A stretch of 64,000 bases of DNA from Pseudoalteromonas tunicata (GCF_002310815.1 NZ_CP011032.1:164001-228000); one strand, 5' to 3'; counted from the first letter of the stretch, positions 9,220-17,203 are shown. Notes: a model not told the origin generated them from the letters alone. Numbers and translations: made by a program.

Positions 9220-9741
9220 ATGTTACTGGAAACAAGTAGATTGCAACTTCGGCCGATGCAGCCTAGTGATTGGTCATTCTTTTATCTATTACATACTCAG
9301 CCACAAGTTATGCAGTTTGTGGCTGATTTAGAAAGTGAAGAAAAAATTATGGCTCGCTTTAATACACGCAGCCAACCTTGGTCTAAAGAAGATAATAGCT
9401 GGTTAACCCTGAGTATTGTAGAAAAAGAAAGTGGTCAGCTTGTTGGTTTTTCGGGGTTTTTGTCTCGTTGGAGTGATTATAAAAAAGCAGAAGTTGGTTT
9501 TTTATTTGCGCCGCAATTTCAAGGGGTAGGGTATGGCTACGAATCTTTAAAGGCAGTGCTAGAGTATGCTTTTTTAAAGTGTGGCTTTCATAAAATGACA
9601 GCAACAGTAACCGAGGGAAACACAGCATCAGTCGCCTTATTACAAAAGGCTGGGTTTAATTTAGAGGGGCGCTTAGTTGATAACTACCAAATTGCTGGGC
9701 GCTGGTGTAATGACTTGTTGTTTGCACGTTTTAATCAGTAG
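9220..9741 (+). CDS. GNAT-family N-acetyltransferase (RimJ/RimL type)
   Basis: The product (173 residues) starts LLETSRLQLRPMQPSDW, the RimJ/RimL-like opening, and has the acetyl-CoA motif A region near 95-110 (FQGVGYGYESLKAVLEYAF) and NTASVALLQKAGF near 140, where the Q/R-x-x-G-x-G/A loop and the 'N-x-x-S' helix lie. Such enzymes acetylate protein N-termini or small amines. A TTG at 9217 also opens the frame; ATG 9220 follows GGGAG by 9 nt. Target unknown. Confidence 0.85.
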   Translation: MLLETSRLQLRPMQPSDWSFFYLLHTQPQVMQFVADLESEEKIMARFNTRSQPWSKEDNSWLTLSIVEKESGQLVGFSGFLSRWSDYKKAEVGFLFAPQFQGVGYGYESLKAVLEYAFLKCGFHKMTATVTEGNTASVALLQKAGFNLEGRLVDNYQIAGRWCNDLLFARFNQ

Positions 9742-9752
9742 TAATGAGGTGC

Positions 9753-10463
9753 CTAACAATCATACAGGTTGCTGCAGGCCCGGCTGCTAATGAGTTTATT
9801 GAGTTGCTCAATAATAAGTTCTTTATGAACTGATTGATTTGAAACATGAATATAGGTTGGCAGCTTTTCAAGCGATTTAAACTCAATATCTGCGGGTTTC
9901 AGGTGTTTTTCATCATGAAAATCGAGCATTTCACGCTCTTTTATGTAGCCTATGTGATGGGCAACTCGACCTAGCGCAAAAAGCTCTAACGCATCAGGGC
10001 CATTTTTTAAATCAACAAACTTAAATCCTTGGTCGCTCAATAAAATGCGATGTCCTTCGTAGTCGTAACTGCGAATGGCTGAAATGGTACGTGAATCAGG
10101 TAAGTTTTTATTGGATGCAATAGCTAAGTTAATATAGTGAAATTGTGGTTGAATAACGGTTGATTGACCGATTAATGCTTTGGTTGAAGCTATGTTTAAC
10201 AGCATATCGACTTCGCCTTTAGCAAAGAGTTTATAAAGGCGAGCTGGGTCAACACAGTTAATATTTAGCGAAAGCGAAGTAAACATAAACAGTTTTTTTA
10301 GTTGTTTAACAGCAGGTCCATCACATTGGCCTTTTGCATTAATAATGATGTCCGGAGGAAAATCATACAACCCAAATGTCACTGTTTGGTATTTATCAGC
10401 CATTAGCGTTGGGCTAACAACAAGTAAACATAGCGTGATTATATGCGTTAAGAATCGATTCAC
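9753..10463 (-). CDS. Periplasmic family 3 solute-binding-like protein
   Basis: A signal peptide (MNRFLTHIITLCLLVVSPTLMA) precedes about 214 residues with the layout of bacterial extracellular solute-binding protein family 3: VTFGLYDFPPDIIINAKGQC at the start, FAKGEVDMLLNIAST near residue 75, then a second lobe. Two Cys near the C-terminus (RACSNLYDC) may pair. No transporter genes adjoin it. In Alteromonadales many orphan proteins of this family occur without ABC partners and their ligands are mostly unknown. Confidence 0.75.
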   Translation of the reverse strand: MNRFLTHIITLCLLVVSPTLMADKYQTVTFGLYDFPPDIIINAKGQCDGPAVKQLKKLFMFTSLSLNINCVDPARLYKLFAKGEVDMLLNIASTKALIGQSTVIQPQFHYINLAIASNKNLPDSRTISAIRSYDYEGHRILLSDQGFKFVDLKNGPDALELFALGRVAHHIGYIKEREMLDFHDEKHLKPADIEFKSLEKLPTYIHVSNQSVHKELIIEQLNKLISSRACSNLYDC

Positions 10464-10630
10464 TGCAAGCCTGAGATTAAAGTTAATAAGATCAAAAAGT
10501 GAAGTTTTATATTGATGTGTTAGACGGCGTGATTATAGTTTAATTTACTCCCTTACGACAGGATGAAAATTAATCAGCAGCATAAAAAATACCTTAACTA
10601 ATGCTTCTTGTTGAGCTAGATAGTCATAAT

Positions 10631-10672
10631 GAAATAAAGAAAAAGCACCAAACCGACTTGGAGTTCGGTGCT
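10631..10672 (-). terminator. Terminator of the SatP-like gene
   Basis: Reading leftward, AGCACC pairs with GGTGCT around a partly paired 17-nt interior and is followed directly by TTTTTCTTTATTTC. It lies 8 nt beyond the stop of the acetate transporter gene. Confidence 0.7.
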
Positions 10673-10679
10673 GTTTAGG

Positions 10680-11279
10680 TTATGCCGCAACCTTTAAATT
10701 AACGGTTGTATTTAGTACTGCTTTTTCACCAATTGGCAACACTGTGCGACCAAACTGTTCATTAATTACCGTTGCCATTGCAAGATAAATTGCTAAGCTT
10801 CCAACCACAATACCTTCGTAAGCTGCAATTACTCCAATTAACTCACTTCCAGTAAAATCGCGCGCTGCTAATAAAAAAAACAACAAAGTAAGTCCTGCAA
10901 AAATAGCTTGTTTCACCCGATTAAAATGGACAGTTGCAAAGGTCATAAAAAGTGTAAACACACCCCACATAAATAAATAGCAACCCATGTAAGCCGCAGG
11001 TGTTGCTTCAGCTACCTCAAACTTTGGCAGAATTAACAGTAAAACTAAACTCCACCAAAATAATCCATAGGATAAAAATGCCGTCATGCCAAAGGTATTA
11101 TTACGGCGGTATTCCATAATTCCCGCAATAATTTGAGCAAGCCCACCATAACAAAGCCCCATAGCGAGGATCATGGCGCTGATAGGGAAAAAGCCAGCAT
11201 TATGAATATTAAGTAAAACGGTAGTCATGCCAAAACCCATCAAGCCAAGAGGGGCGGGGTTTGCCAATTGTTGTTGCAA
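10680..11279 (-). CDS. satP: SatP/YaaH-family acetate (succinate-acetate) transporter
   Basis: The 199-residue protein begins with the GPR1/FUN34/YaaH signature NPAPLGLMGFG and contains six hydrophobic helices, as in the hexameric acetate channel SatP. The segment GGLAQIIAGIMEYRRNNTFG near residue 48 is also family-typical. It imports acetate and, in E. coli, succinate by proton symport. The gene is monocistronic with its own terminator; no acs or ackA gene is near. Confidence 0.9.
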   Translation of the reverse strand: MQQQLANPAPLGLMGFGMTTVLLNIHNAGFFPISAMILAMGLCYGGLAQIIAGIMEYRRNNTFGMTAFLSYGLFWWSLVLLLILPKFEVAEATPAAYMGCYLFMWGVFTLFMTFATVHFNRVKQAIFAGLTLLFFLLAARDFTGSELIGVIAAYEGIVVGSLAIYLAMATVINEQFGRTVLPIGEKAVLNTTVNLKVAA

Positions 11280-11501
11280 GATAATTACTCCAAAGGATAA
11301 AAAGTGAACCCATCATCAGGGCGCGGCATTATAAAGTTGCCCATTTATCGCAGCAATCGAATTACCATCGTTTTATGATGCTATTTTTTCACTTTCAAGC
11401 CACTGGTTTGTCTGTTACGCAAGGCTAAAAATCCATTGCTAGTTGCTGCATTGAGCTCTTTCATACTCCAACAAACACTATGTTGGCGTATTTAGCCGTT
11501 A
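11280..11501. other. Intergenic, satP promoter side
   Basis: No open frame. A short inverted repeat CCAACA-7-TGTTGG lies at 11468-11486, just left of repeat copy A, and is absent in front of copy B. It could be an operator but nothing else supports that. Confidence 0.3.
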
Positions 11502-11616
11502 ATCCCCTTTCTTTACCACTCATCACATAGTCACAAACAGGGCAAAGAATGTTGCCTACTATTACCTCAACGAAACGGCAAACAGCCACTTAATTAAAAC
11601 TTAAAAGGTAATTATC

Positions 11617-11760
11617 ATGACTTCATCAAACTTCATCGAATTTGCAACAACATCAGCCTTCGCTTTAGCAGGTATCGCGTTTTTAGCGACAGCAGGTATG
11701 GCATCAGCGGTTGTAACTGGTTCTGTTTTAGCAGGCGGTTATATCTTAGCAACTCGTTAA
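11617..11760 (+). CDS. 47-residue hydrophobic glycine-zipper peptide, cassette A ORF 1
   Basis: Too short for most gene callers. The start follows AAAAGGT by 8 nt. The peptide starts MTSSNFIEFATTS and is then almost wholly hydrophobic to its last residue, Arg47; Glu8 is the only acid. It carries G27xxxA31xxxG35xxxA39, a glycine-zipper pattern seen in oligomerising membrane peptides, within the block GMASAVV and ends AGGYILATR. It is 31/47 identical to ORF 2 of the same cassette and differs from cassette B ORF 1 by F6I, A14V and L38I. No family is recognised; a membrane peptide, perhaps half of a pair, is inferred. Confidence 0.8.
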   Translation: MTSSNFIEFATTSAFALAGIAFLATAGMASAVVTGSVLAGGYILATR

Positions 11761-11796
11761 TTCAGTTAAATTTAAACGTTAAAAAAGAGCAAAAAA

Positions 11797-11940
11797 ATGA
11801 ATACATCATCAATGGTTGAATCAATCGCAACATCAGTTTTAGCAGTAGCAGGCATTGTATTTTTAACCACAATTGGCATGGCGTCAGCAGTGGTCGCGGG
11901 AACCGTATTAGCAGGTGGTTATATTTTGGCAACACGATAA
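11797..11940 (+). CDS. 47-residue hydrophobic glycine-zipper peptide, cassette A ORF 2
   Basis: Starts 36 nt after ORF 1 with a weak site (AAAGAGC; copy B has AAGGAGC). The peptide opens MNTSSMVESIATS and then follows the same plan as ORF 1: single Glu8, glycines at 19, 27 and 35, the block GMASAVV and the ending AGGYILATR. It differs from its copy-B partner by only I10V and A11T while six other codons changed synonymously, which argues that it is translated and selected. Function unknown; it most likely inserts in or associates with membranes. Confidence 0.8.
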   Translation: MNTSSMVESIATSVLAVAGIVFLTTIGMASAVVAGTVLAGGYILATR

Positions 11941-11970
11941 ATAGCAATGAAATAAACAAGGAGGCTGCCT

Positions 11971-11997
11971 ATGCAGTTAACCCCCAAGCGCGAATAA
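11971..11997 (+). CDS. Eight-residue micro-ORF MQLTPKRE, cassette A ORF 3
   Basis: ATG follows a 7-nt perfect anti-Shine-Dalgarno match (AAGGAGG) by six bases, the strongest ribosome site in the cassette. It encodes MQLTPKRE and stops one base inside the terminator hairpin. Copy B encodes the identical peptide although two codons differ (CCC/CCA for Pro, CGC/CGT for Arg), so the amino-acid sequence rather than the DNA seems to be kept. It may be a secreted or signalling peptide, or its translation may control folding of the hairpin. Detection as a peptide is unproven. Confidence 0.6.
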   Translation: MQLTPKRE

Positions 11998-12030
11998 AAA
12001 AGCACTGAACCCAACGGTCAGTGCTTTTTT
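11996..12030. terminator. Bidirectional terminator of cassette A
   Basis: AAAAAAGCACTGA pairs with TCAGTGCTTTTTT (13 bp), with an inner CC/GG extension. It overlaps the stop codon of the micro-ORF and lies 16 nt past the leftward DUF4382 gene, so it can end both transcripts. Confidence 0.9.
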
Positions 12031-12045
12031 GTTGAGTGAAGGCAA

Positions 12046-13038
12046 CTAATTACTAATATCAAAAGCCACACTCAAATCTGCGTTGTTGACAGTAATCATT
12101 TTTATTTGATGGATTTTAAAAGCGTCATCCATTATTTCGGGATCATCAATATGTGCGGTGCATGTATAAGCCAGTTGATAATTGCCCGATGATATAAATG
12201 GAACTTCAAATTCAGATATTTTATCATCGTTATTAAAGATGACATTAGCTGTTGCTTTTGGAGCATTTACAGGTAATGAATCTTCATTATCTTCATATAT
12301 ATCTTTAACCGCTTCAACATCGGCGCTATAGAGGTAGATAGCGTGGCCAAACGAGCTATCGTCTGCTGCTAAACTAATGTTATCAGTTTCGCAGTTTGCT
12401 ATTAGTGCATCACTAATAGTGCCTTTGATACTGTGCGATTCGACAATGTTTTCTAAGCGAACACCACGAGGCTTTAACATCACTACATCGCTATTGTTCG
12501 GATTAACAAGTGATTTTTTCAGATCAAATTCGAGAACAAAGTTATTACTTGTTTGATTTAGGGTAAAACCATTCACTTGAATCTCACCAATGCCATCGTT
12601 TCCTTTGCGTTTAACAATCAGTGGAGCAAGAGTGTCATCTTGATAAACCACATGGGATGTCATCGATAAATTATTATTATCACCGTTAACAACGGTCGCT
12701 CTAAGCCATTGATATTGACCAGCTGCGACCACTTGTTCACCTAAAATTGGAAATATATTGCTACCCGTATAGTCGAGCAAATTAACCATTGTCGGTAGGT
12801 TATTATTCGCAGAGCGAATATCGAAGCTGTATTGTTGGGTGTCTGATTTTAATGTGATGTTGTTAAAAACAACATTGACTTCTTTTAAGCCATTAACAGG
12901 TGCATCTGATATACCTAAACTAAAGGTTGATAACTTTGTGGTATCAGGTTGTATAGGACCTCCTTCGTTTGATGATCCCCCACATCCGAAAAGTGAGAGT
13001 GATAAAGCGCAGCTGATTGCTATAGATTGTATTTTCAT
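12046..13038 (-). CDS. DUF4382-domain lipoprotein
   Basis: A lipobox (SLFG-C at residues 16-19) follows a short hydrophobic signal, then GGSSNEGG linker. Residues about 38-190 match DUF4382: FSLGISDAPVNGLKEVNVVF, VNLLDYTG, and the strand-rich core ending in MLKPRGVRLENIV. The C-terminal 140 residues are a further beta-rich section with two Cys. Function of DUF4382 proteins is unknown; this one is presumably outer-membrane anchored. It lies between the two repeat copies and runs opposite to them, sharing the copy A terminator. Confidence 0.8.
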   Translation of the reverse strand: MKIQSIAISCALSLSLFGCGGSSNEGGPIQPDTTKLSTFSLGISDAPVNGLKEVNVVFNNITLKSDTQQYSFDIRSANNNLPTMVNLLDYTGSNIFPILGEQVVAAGQYQWLRATVVNGDNNNLSMTSHVVYQDDTLAPLIVKRKGNDGIGEIQVNGFTLNQTSNNFVLEFDLKKSLVNPNNSDVVMLKPRGVRLENIVESHSIKGTISDALIANCETDNISLAADDSSFGHAIYLYSADVEAVKDIYEDNEDSLPVNAPKATANVIFNNDDKISEFEVPFISSGNYQLAYTCTAHIDDPEIMDDAFKIHQIKMITVNNADLSVAFDISN

Positions 13039-13306
13039 TTGAACTACCCCTTTGAATCTGTAGCCATTGACTATAGAAAGTTAAACTGAATAGAAGTTGA
13101 ATAAACCAGCATAATTGCAATTAATCTAACAATAGAGTTATTTGATATTAGTACGTTATTTATTATCGCCATACCCTAAATAGACCCTTTATCCCCTTTC
13201 TTTACCACTCATCACAAAGTCACAAACATGCCTAAGAATGTTGTCTACTATTACCTCAACGAAACGGCAAACAGCCACTTAATTAAAAACTTAAAAGGTA
13301 ATTATC

Positions 13307-13450
13307 ATGACTTCTTCAAACATTATCGAATTTGCAACAACATCAGTCTTCGCTTTAGCAGGTATCGCGTTTTTAGCCACAGCAGGTATGGCATCAGCGG
13401 TTGTAACTGGTTCTGTTATTGCAGGCGGTTATATCTTAGCAACTCGTTAA
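13307..13450 (+). CDS. 47-residue hydrophobic glycine-zipper peptide, cassette B ORF 1
   Basis: Same leader and AAAAGGT ribosome site as copy A. The peptide opens MTSSNIIEFATTSVFALAG and keeps G19, G27, A31, G35, A39 and the AGGYILATR end. Compared with copy A, three codons change conservatively and two synonymously. All four 47-residue peptides in the window share the C-terminal half almost unchanged, while the first 18 residues vary between ORF 1 and ORF 2, so the variable N-terminus may set specificity or topology (inference). Confidence 0.8.
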   Translation: MTSSNIIEFATTSVFALAGIAFLATAGMASAVVTGSVIAGGYILATR

Positions 13451-13486
13451 TTCAGTTAAATTTAAACGTTAAAAAGGAGCAAAAAA

Positions 13487-13630
13487 ATGAACACATCGTC
13501 AATGGTTGAATCAGTAACTACATCAGTTTTAGCAGTAGCAGGCATTGTATTTTTAACCACAATTGGTATGGCGTCAGCAGTGGTCGCGGGAACAGTATTA
13601 GCCGGTGGTTATATTTTAGCAACACGATAA
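13487..13630 (+). CDS. 47-residue hydrophobic glycine-zipper peptide, cassette B ORF 2
   Basis: The ribosome site here is a full AAGGAGC seven bases before ATG, stronger than the AAGAGC of copy A, so this copy should be translated better. The peptide opens MNTSSMVESVTTSVLAVAG. Six synonymous and two conservative codon changes separate it from copy A ORF 2. Hydrophobicity from about residue 14 to 46 would allow one long or two short membrane helices. Confidence 0.8.
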   Translation: MNTSSMVESVTTSVLAVAGIVFLTTIGMASAVVAGTVLAGGYILATR

Positions 13631-13659
13631 AATTTCTGAAATAAACAAGGAGGCTGCCT

Positions 13660-13686
13660 ATGCAGTTAACCCCAAAGCGTGAATAA
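13660..13686 (+). CDS. Eight-residue micro-ORF MQLTPKRE, cassette B ORF 3
   Basis: Identical peptide to copy A, with the same AAGGAGG site and six-base spacing, again running into the terminator stem. The 22 bases before the ATG (TGAAATAAACAAGGAGG and on) are unchanged between the copies, whereas the bases immediately after the ORF 2 stop differ. A regulatory RNA role of this stretch is the main alternative to a functional peptide. Confidence 0.6.
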   Translation: MQLTPKRE

Positions 13687-13720
13687 AAAAGCACTGAACC
13701 CCAAAGGTCAGTGCTTTTTT
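13685..13720. terminator. Terminator of cassette B
   Basis: Same 13-bp stem (AAAAAAGCACTGA / TCAGTGCTTTTTT) with a loop one base longer than in copy A. It also sits 26 nt beyond the leftward cobQ stop. Confidence 0.9.
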
Positions 13721-13746
13721 GTATGTGCAGATTGTTCAGCTGATTG

Positions 13747-15222
13747 TTATTGAGTGCTGTCTAATTTCAACAATCTCTTAATCTGTTCGATTGGCCAAAC
13801 TTTTTCGACTTCATCGGCTAAGTAGTCGAGTTGCTGATCGCGAAAAGCGGGATAGTCAAACGGAGTGATTTGTTTAAGGCCTGCCCATGAGAGCCAGCTT
13901 TCGAGTAAAGCCTGATTGTCTAAAATACCATGTAAATAGGTGCCTTTTATTTGGCCGTCATCACTTTGCGCACCTTCGGCAATATCGTCATTAAGTGTAA
14001 AAAGTGGGCGCGATAAAGCCTCGCCTAGTGAAACGCCTAAATGAATTTCGTAGCCTTTAATAGGTGCTTTAGAACTTTGGCAAATACCGCTGACATTCGT
14101 GAGGGTTTTCTCGCTCTGAAGCTCCGTGGTCATAGCCAGTAAACCTAACCCTTGAGATTGGGTGGCTTGTGCCGATTCGAGCGCATGAGGGTCGCTAATA
14201 CTTTGACCTAGCATTTGATAACCACCACAAATACCAAGTACTTTACCGCCATAGCGCAAATGTTGATGAATGACACTTTGCCAGCCTTGTTGTTTTAGCC
14301 ACGCTAAATCGGCTTGTACATTTTTACTGCCCGGTAAAATAATTAAGTCGCTGTGTGGTGCTTCGTTTGGTGTACGGGCAAACGTGAGTTCTACATTGGG
14401 ATGTAAGCGTAGCACGTCAAAATCGGTGTGGTTTGAAATTCGAGGGTAAACGATCACCGTCACTTTAATATGATTTTTTTGGTCGAGTGTTTGGCTAAAA
14501 TCAATGGCATCTTCTGCTTCAATGTGTAAATTTTGAATATATGGAATGGTTGCCAGTACCGGAATACCCAGACGTGCCTCAAGCCAATCAATACCAGGTT
14601 GTAATAAGCTGATGTCACCACGAAACTTATTGATAATAAATCCTTTTACTCTTTTTTGTTCCGTGGGGCTCAGCAAGTCATAGGTGCCAACTAAGTGGGC
14701 GAATACACCGCCTTTGTCGATATCGGCCACAATAATCACTGGGCAATCGGCTTCTTCGGCAAAACCCATATTGGCAATATCGCGATCGCGCAGATTGATT
14801 TCGGCAGGGCTGCCTGCGCCTTCAACAATCACCGCTTGATATTGCTCTGTTAAGCGCTGGTGGGCAGCCAAAACATGGCCCAGCATTTTAGGTTTGTATT
14901 GGTGGTAATCAAAGGCATCGATATTTCCAATTGATTTACCAAGTAAAATAACTTGCGCGCCAATGTCAGAGTTGGGTTTAAGTAATACCGGATTCATATC
15001 AACATGAGGTGGAATCTTTGCAGCCTCTGCTTGCACTGCCTGTGCACGGCCAATTTCACCTCCTTGTGCGGTCACCGCGCTATTAAGCGCCATATTTTGA
15101 GGCTTAAAAGGGGCAACTTGAACGCCGTGGCGCACTAAAATGCGACAAAGTGCAGCAACAAGTACGCTTTTACCTGCATCTGAAGTGGTGCCTTGCACCA
15201 TCAGGGTATTGGGGCTTTTCAT
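13747..15222 (-). CDS. cobQ: Cobyric acid synthase CobQ/CbiP
   Basis: CobQ amidates four carboxyl groups of adenosylcobyrinic a,c-diamide using glutamine and ATP. Residues about 1-230 are the P-loop dethiobiotin-synthetase-like domain ([35 protein letters not shown]); about 245-430 is the class I glutamine amidotransferase domain with nucleophile in [10 protein letters not shown] and a C-terminal His in KGTYLHG. TTG at 15243 opens the frame; ATG 15222 gives the usual N-terminus and 491 residues. No other cobalamin gene is in the window, so the gene is separated from its pathway here. Confidence 0.93.
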   Translation of the reverse strand: MKSPNTLMVQGTTSDAGKSVLVAALCRILVRHGVQVAPFKPQNMALNSAVTAQGGEIGRAQAVQAEAAKIPPHVDMNPVLLKPNSDIGAQVILLGKSIGNIDAFDYHQYKPKMLGHVLAAHQRLTEQYQAVIVEGAGSPAEINLRDRDIANMGFAEEADCPVIIVADIDKGGVFAHLVGTYDLLSPTEQKRVKGFIINKFRGDISLLQPGIDWLEARLGIPVLATIPYIQNLHIEAEDAIDFSQTLDQKNHIKVTVIVYPRISNHTDFDVLRLHPNVELTFARTPNEAPHSDLIILPGSKNVQADLAWLKQQGWQSVIHQHLRYGGKVLGICGGYQMLGQSISDPHALESAQATQSQGLGLLAMTTELQSEKTLTNVSGICQSSKAPIKGYEIHLGVSLGEALSRPLFTLNDDIAEGAQSDDGQIKGTYLHGILDNQALLESWLSWAGLKQITPFDYPAFRDQQLDYLADEVEKVWPIEQIKRLLKLDSTQ

Positions 15223-15286
15223 TTTATTCGCTTGATAAATCAATAATACGTCGATTGTACCGTTAAATTTAGGAATTGACCGAGCG

Positions 15287-16114
15287 TTAATCGATGCGAT
15301 TACGGTATTTTTGTTTGTTTTTCTTGCCTATTTTATAAAGCAAGCCCCGCGTGGCACGGCGAAAGCTCGGCAGTAAATATCCTAATGTGGTGAGTTTGCC
15401 GCTAAACCAAGGCATGGCGATTTCGGTGCGTATGCTTTTACTAAGCGTTAATACATTCTCGGCCACTTGCTCGGGTGTCGACATCGGCTGTGAATACACA
15501 ATGTCTTCAACTACATCGATTTCTTCCATAATAAAAGCGGTATCGATAGGCCCTGGCGAAACGACCGCGACATTAATATTTTTTTGAATTAACTCATCAT
15601 GCAACGCGTAAGTAAAAGCACGTAAACCCGCTTTGGTAGCACTGTAAGTAGCAGCACCTTGCAGGGGTGCGCGCCCAGCAAGTGAGCCAACCATCACAAT
15701 GGCGTTTTGATGATCGGCTGTAGTGGGCTTTGGCATGTGAGGCAAAGCTAAAGCACACAAATAAATAGGAGCACGTAAGTTCACATCGACCATCGCCGCC
15801 ATTTGATCTGCTGATTGTGCACTAAATTCACCGCGATGATGAAGACCTGCGTTGTTAATCAAAACATTTATTTTACCAAAGCGCTTTACGGCAGCACTGA
15901 TTATAGTTTGGCAGTCATCAAGTTTGGCAATATCGGCACCAAGAGTCAGAATTTGGCTGTTTGGGTATTGCTGTTTTAAATCATGAGCGAGTTGCTCAAG
16001 TGCAGATAACCCTCGGGCGACCAGCACTAAATTGGCACCTTGTGCGGCGTAAATTTTTGCACAAGCTGCGCCAACTCCTTTAGATGCCCCGGTGATCACA
16101 ACAGTTAAACTCAT
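15287..16114 (-). CDS. Short-chain dehydrogenase/reductase
   Basis: Classical SDR of 275 residues: cofactor loop [10 protein letters not shown] at 8-17, NNAG near 87, catalytic YSATK near 158 with the upstream Ser in VGSLAGRAP, then the PGPIDTAF loop. The C-terminal 45 residues are basic with a hydrophobic patch ([15 protein letters not shown]), resembling SDRs that act on lipid substrates at membranes. The specific substrate is not evident. It lies 64 bp upstream of cobQ on the same strand and may be cotranscribed. Confidence 0.88.
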   Translation of the reverse strand: MSLTVVITGASKGVGAACAKIYAAQGANLVLVARGLSALEQLAHDLKQQYPNSQILTLGADIAKLDDCQTIISAAVKRFGKINVLINNAGLHHRGEFSAQSADQMAAMVDVNLRAPIYLCALALPHMPKPTTADHQNAIVMVGSLAGRAPLQGAATYSATKAGLRAFTYALHDELIQKNINVAVVSPGPIDTAFIMEEIDVVEDIVYSQPMSTPEQVAENVLTLSKSIRTEIAMPWFSGKLTTLGYLLPSFRRATRGLLYKIGKKNKQKYRNRID

Positions 16115-16250
16115 AATGTGGCCTTGTATTTTTATTATTGAAACCTGAGCTTACTGCTACGCCTTGCAATGTCAAAACAATCGTGAGGCTTTACTTTGTA
16201 ATTAGCCAATGATTAAATGTGAATATTGTATGCAATTTAAGTTATTTAAC

Positions 16251-17165
16251 ATGAGATTAAAAAAGATTGGGTTATGCCTTTCGCTTGCAGGGCTTGTAGC
16301 GTGTAGCCAAACTAAAGTTGCGCCACAAGTAGTCGCTCCTCAGGCTGGCAGCTTAGCGGCGGTACTGAGTCAAGTTCATGATTGTAGTCCGACTATTACG
16401 CTTCGTTCGCAAGCACTTGAACTAGTACAAATTGAGCAAGCCTGTGTGATGCTTGCTGAGCAAGAGGCCTTATTTCATCGTACCTTTAATACGTTAGGTA
16501 AACCGGTAGCGAACGATAATAACGACAATATGCGCGCCAATATTTATGCCGATCGTGATTCGTACGTAAAATATGTGACCGAACATTTTGATGTACCAAG
16601 TGACAATGGTGGCATGTACCTTGAAGGTTTGCCCCATTTAGCCGGTAACCATGCTGAGTTTGTTGCCTATGAGCGTAACGGTGGTATTTGGAATTTACGC
16701 CACGAATACATTCATTATTTGGATGGCCGTTTTAATATGTATGGTGATTTTTGTGCCTCGTTACATGATTCCCACTCAGCGCCTGAATATTGCCCGCAGC
16801 CTGCGCCGTTATTACCGCATTTAGTGTGGTGGAATGAAGGTATTGCAGAGTACATTGCTCATCAACAAAATAACCCGCGAGCCATTAAAAATGGTGCAAA
16901 ACAAAGCTATAAATTGAGTGAGCTTTTTAATACCAGTTATGAGCAAAATGGCGGTTCAGATCGGGTATATGATTGGGGATATTTAGCGGTGCGATTTATG
17001 ATGGAGCAACACCGTGATCAAATTGATATCATGCTGAACCTGACGCGTAAAGGGTTTTACAGTCGCTATCAAGCCTTAGTGAAACAATGGGGTACGCAAT
17101 ATGATAGTGAATTTAGTGAGTGGCTAAAAGCGCAAGCCGCGCAGTTACCAATACAAAAGACCTAA
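16251..17165 (+). CDS. M9 (collagenase-type) metallopeptidase domain lipoprotein
   Basis: The motif HEYIHYLDGRF (H151) with downstream WWNEGIAEY (E196) is the zinc site of peptidase family M9, as in Vibrio and clostridial collagenases. At 304 residues only the catalytic part is present; the activator, PKD and collagen-binding domains of true collagenases are missing. The start at 16251 is chosen because it gives a clean lipoprotein signal (LAGLVA-C, Cys18); ATGs at 16209 and 16230 would put a polar stretch in front of it. Likely a cell-surface or periplasmic protease; substrate unknown. Confidence 0.82.
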   Translation: MRLKKIGLCLSLAGLVACSQTKVAPQVVAPQAGSLAAVLSQVHDCSPTITLRSQALELVQIEQACVMLAEQEALFHRTFNTLGKPVANDNNDNMRANIYADRDSYVKYVTEHFDVPSDNGGMYLEGLPHLAGNHAEFVAYERNGGIWNLRHEYIHYLDGRFNMYGDFCASLHDSHSAPEYCPQPAPLLPHLVWWNEGIAEYIAHQQNNPRAIKNGAKQSYKLSELFNTSYEQNGGSDRVYDWGYLAVRFMMEQHRDQIDIMLNLTRKGFYSRYQALVKQWGTQYDSEFSEWLKAQAAQLPIQKT

Positions 17166-17171
17166 ATACAA

Positions 17172-17203
17172 AAAGCCAACTTATTGAAAAATAAGTTGGC
17201 TTT
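17172..17203. terminator. Bidirectional hairpin terminator
   Basis: AAAGCCAACTTATT and AATAAGTTGGCTTT pair perfectly over 14 bp around a GAAA tetraloop, between the converging M9 peptidase gene and hmuS. Confidence 0.9.

Larger units (their letters stand above)
11502..12030 (+). repeat. Copy A of a ~530-bp direct repeat carrying a three-ORF peptide cassette
   Basis: The segment from TCCCCTTTCTTTACC to the terminator recurs at 13191-13720 in the same orientation, 1,689 bp away. It includes about 115 bp of leader, two 47-codon ORFs, an 8-codon ORF and a terminator. By eye the copies differ at 7 of 144 bases in the first ORF, 10 of 144 in the second and 2 of 27 in the third, plus four single-base indels outside the ORFs. 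Homology stops abruptly on both sides. Confidence 0.95.
13191..13720 (+). repeat. Copy B of the ~530-bp direct repeat
   Basis: Second copy of the peptide cassette, same strand as copy A. ORF order and spacing are kept (36 nt between ORFs 1 and 2 in both). Left of TCCCCTTTC the two copies share nothing obvious, and right of the terminator they diverge at once. Confidence 0.95.

Noticed and set aside
11971..11997. Micro-ORF as a remnant of urease gamma (which starts M-x-LTPRE)
   Set aside because: Likeness covers five residues with a Lys inserted, no other urease sequence follows, and the copy-to-copy synonymous changes argue against decay.
13228..13509. 93-codon rightward frame across cassette B
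   Set aside because: In copy A its start is missing and a one-base indel shifts the frame, while the 47-codon ORFs are kept in both copies; it is a shadow.
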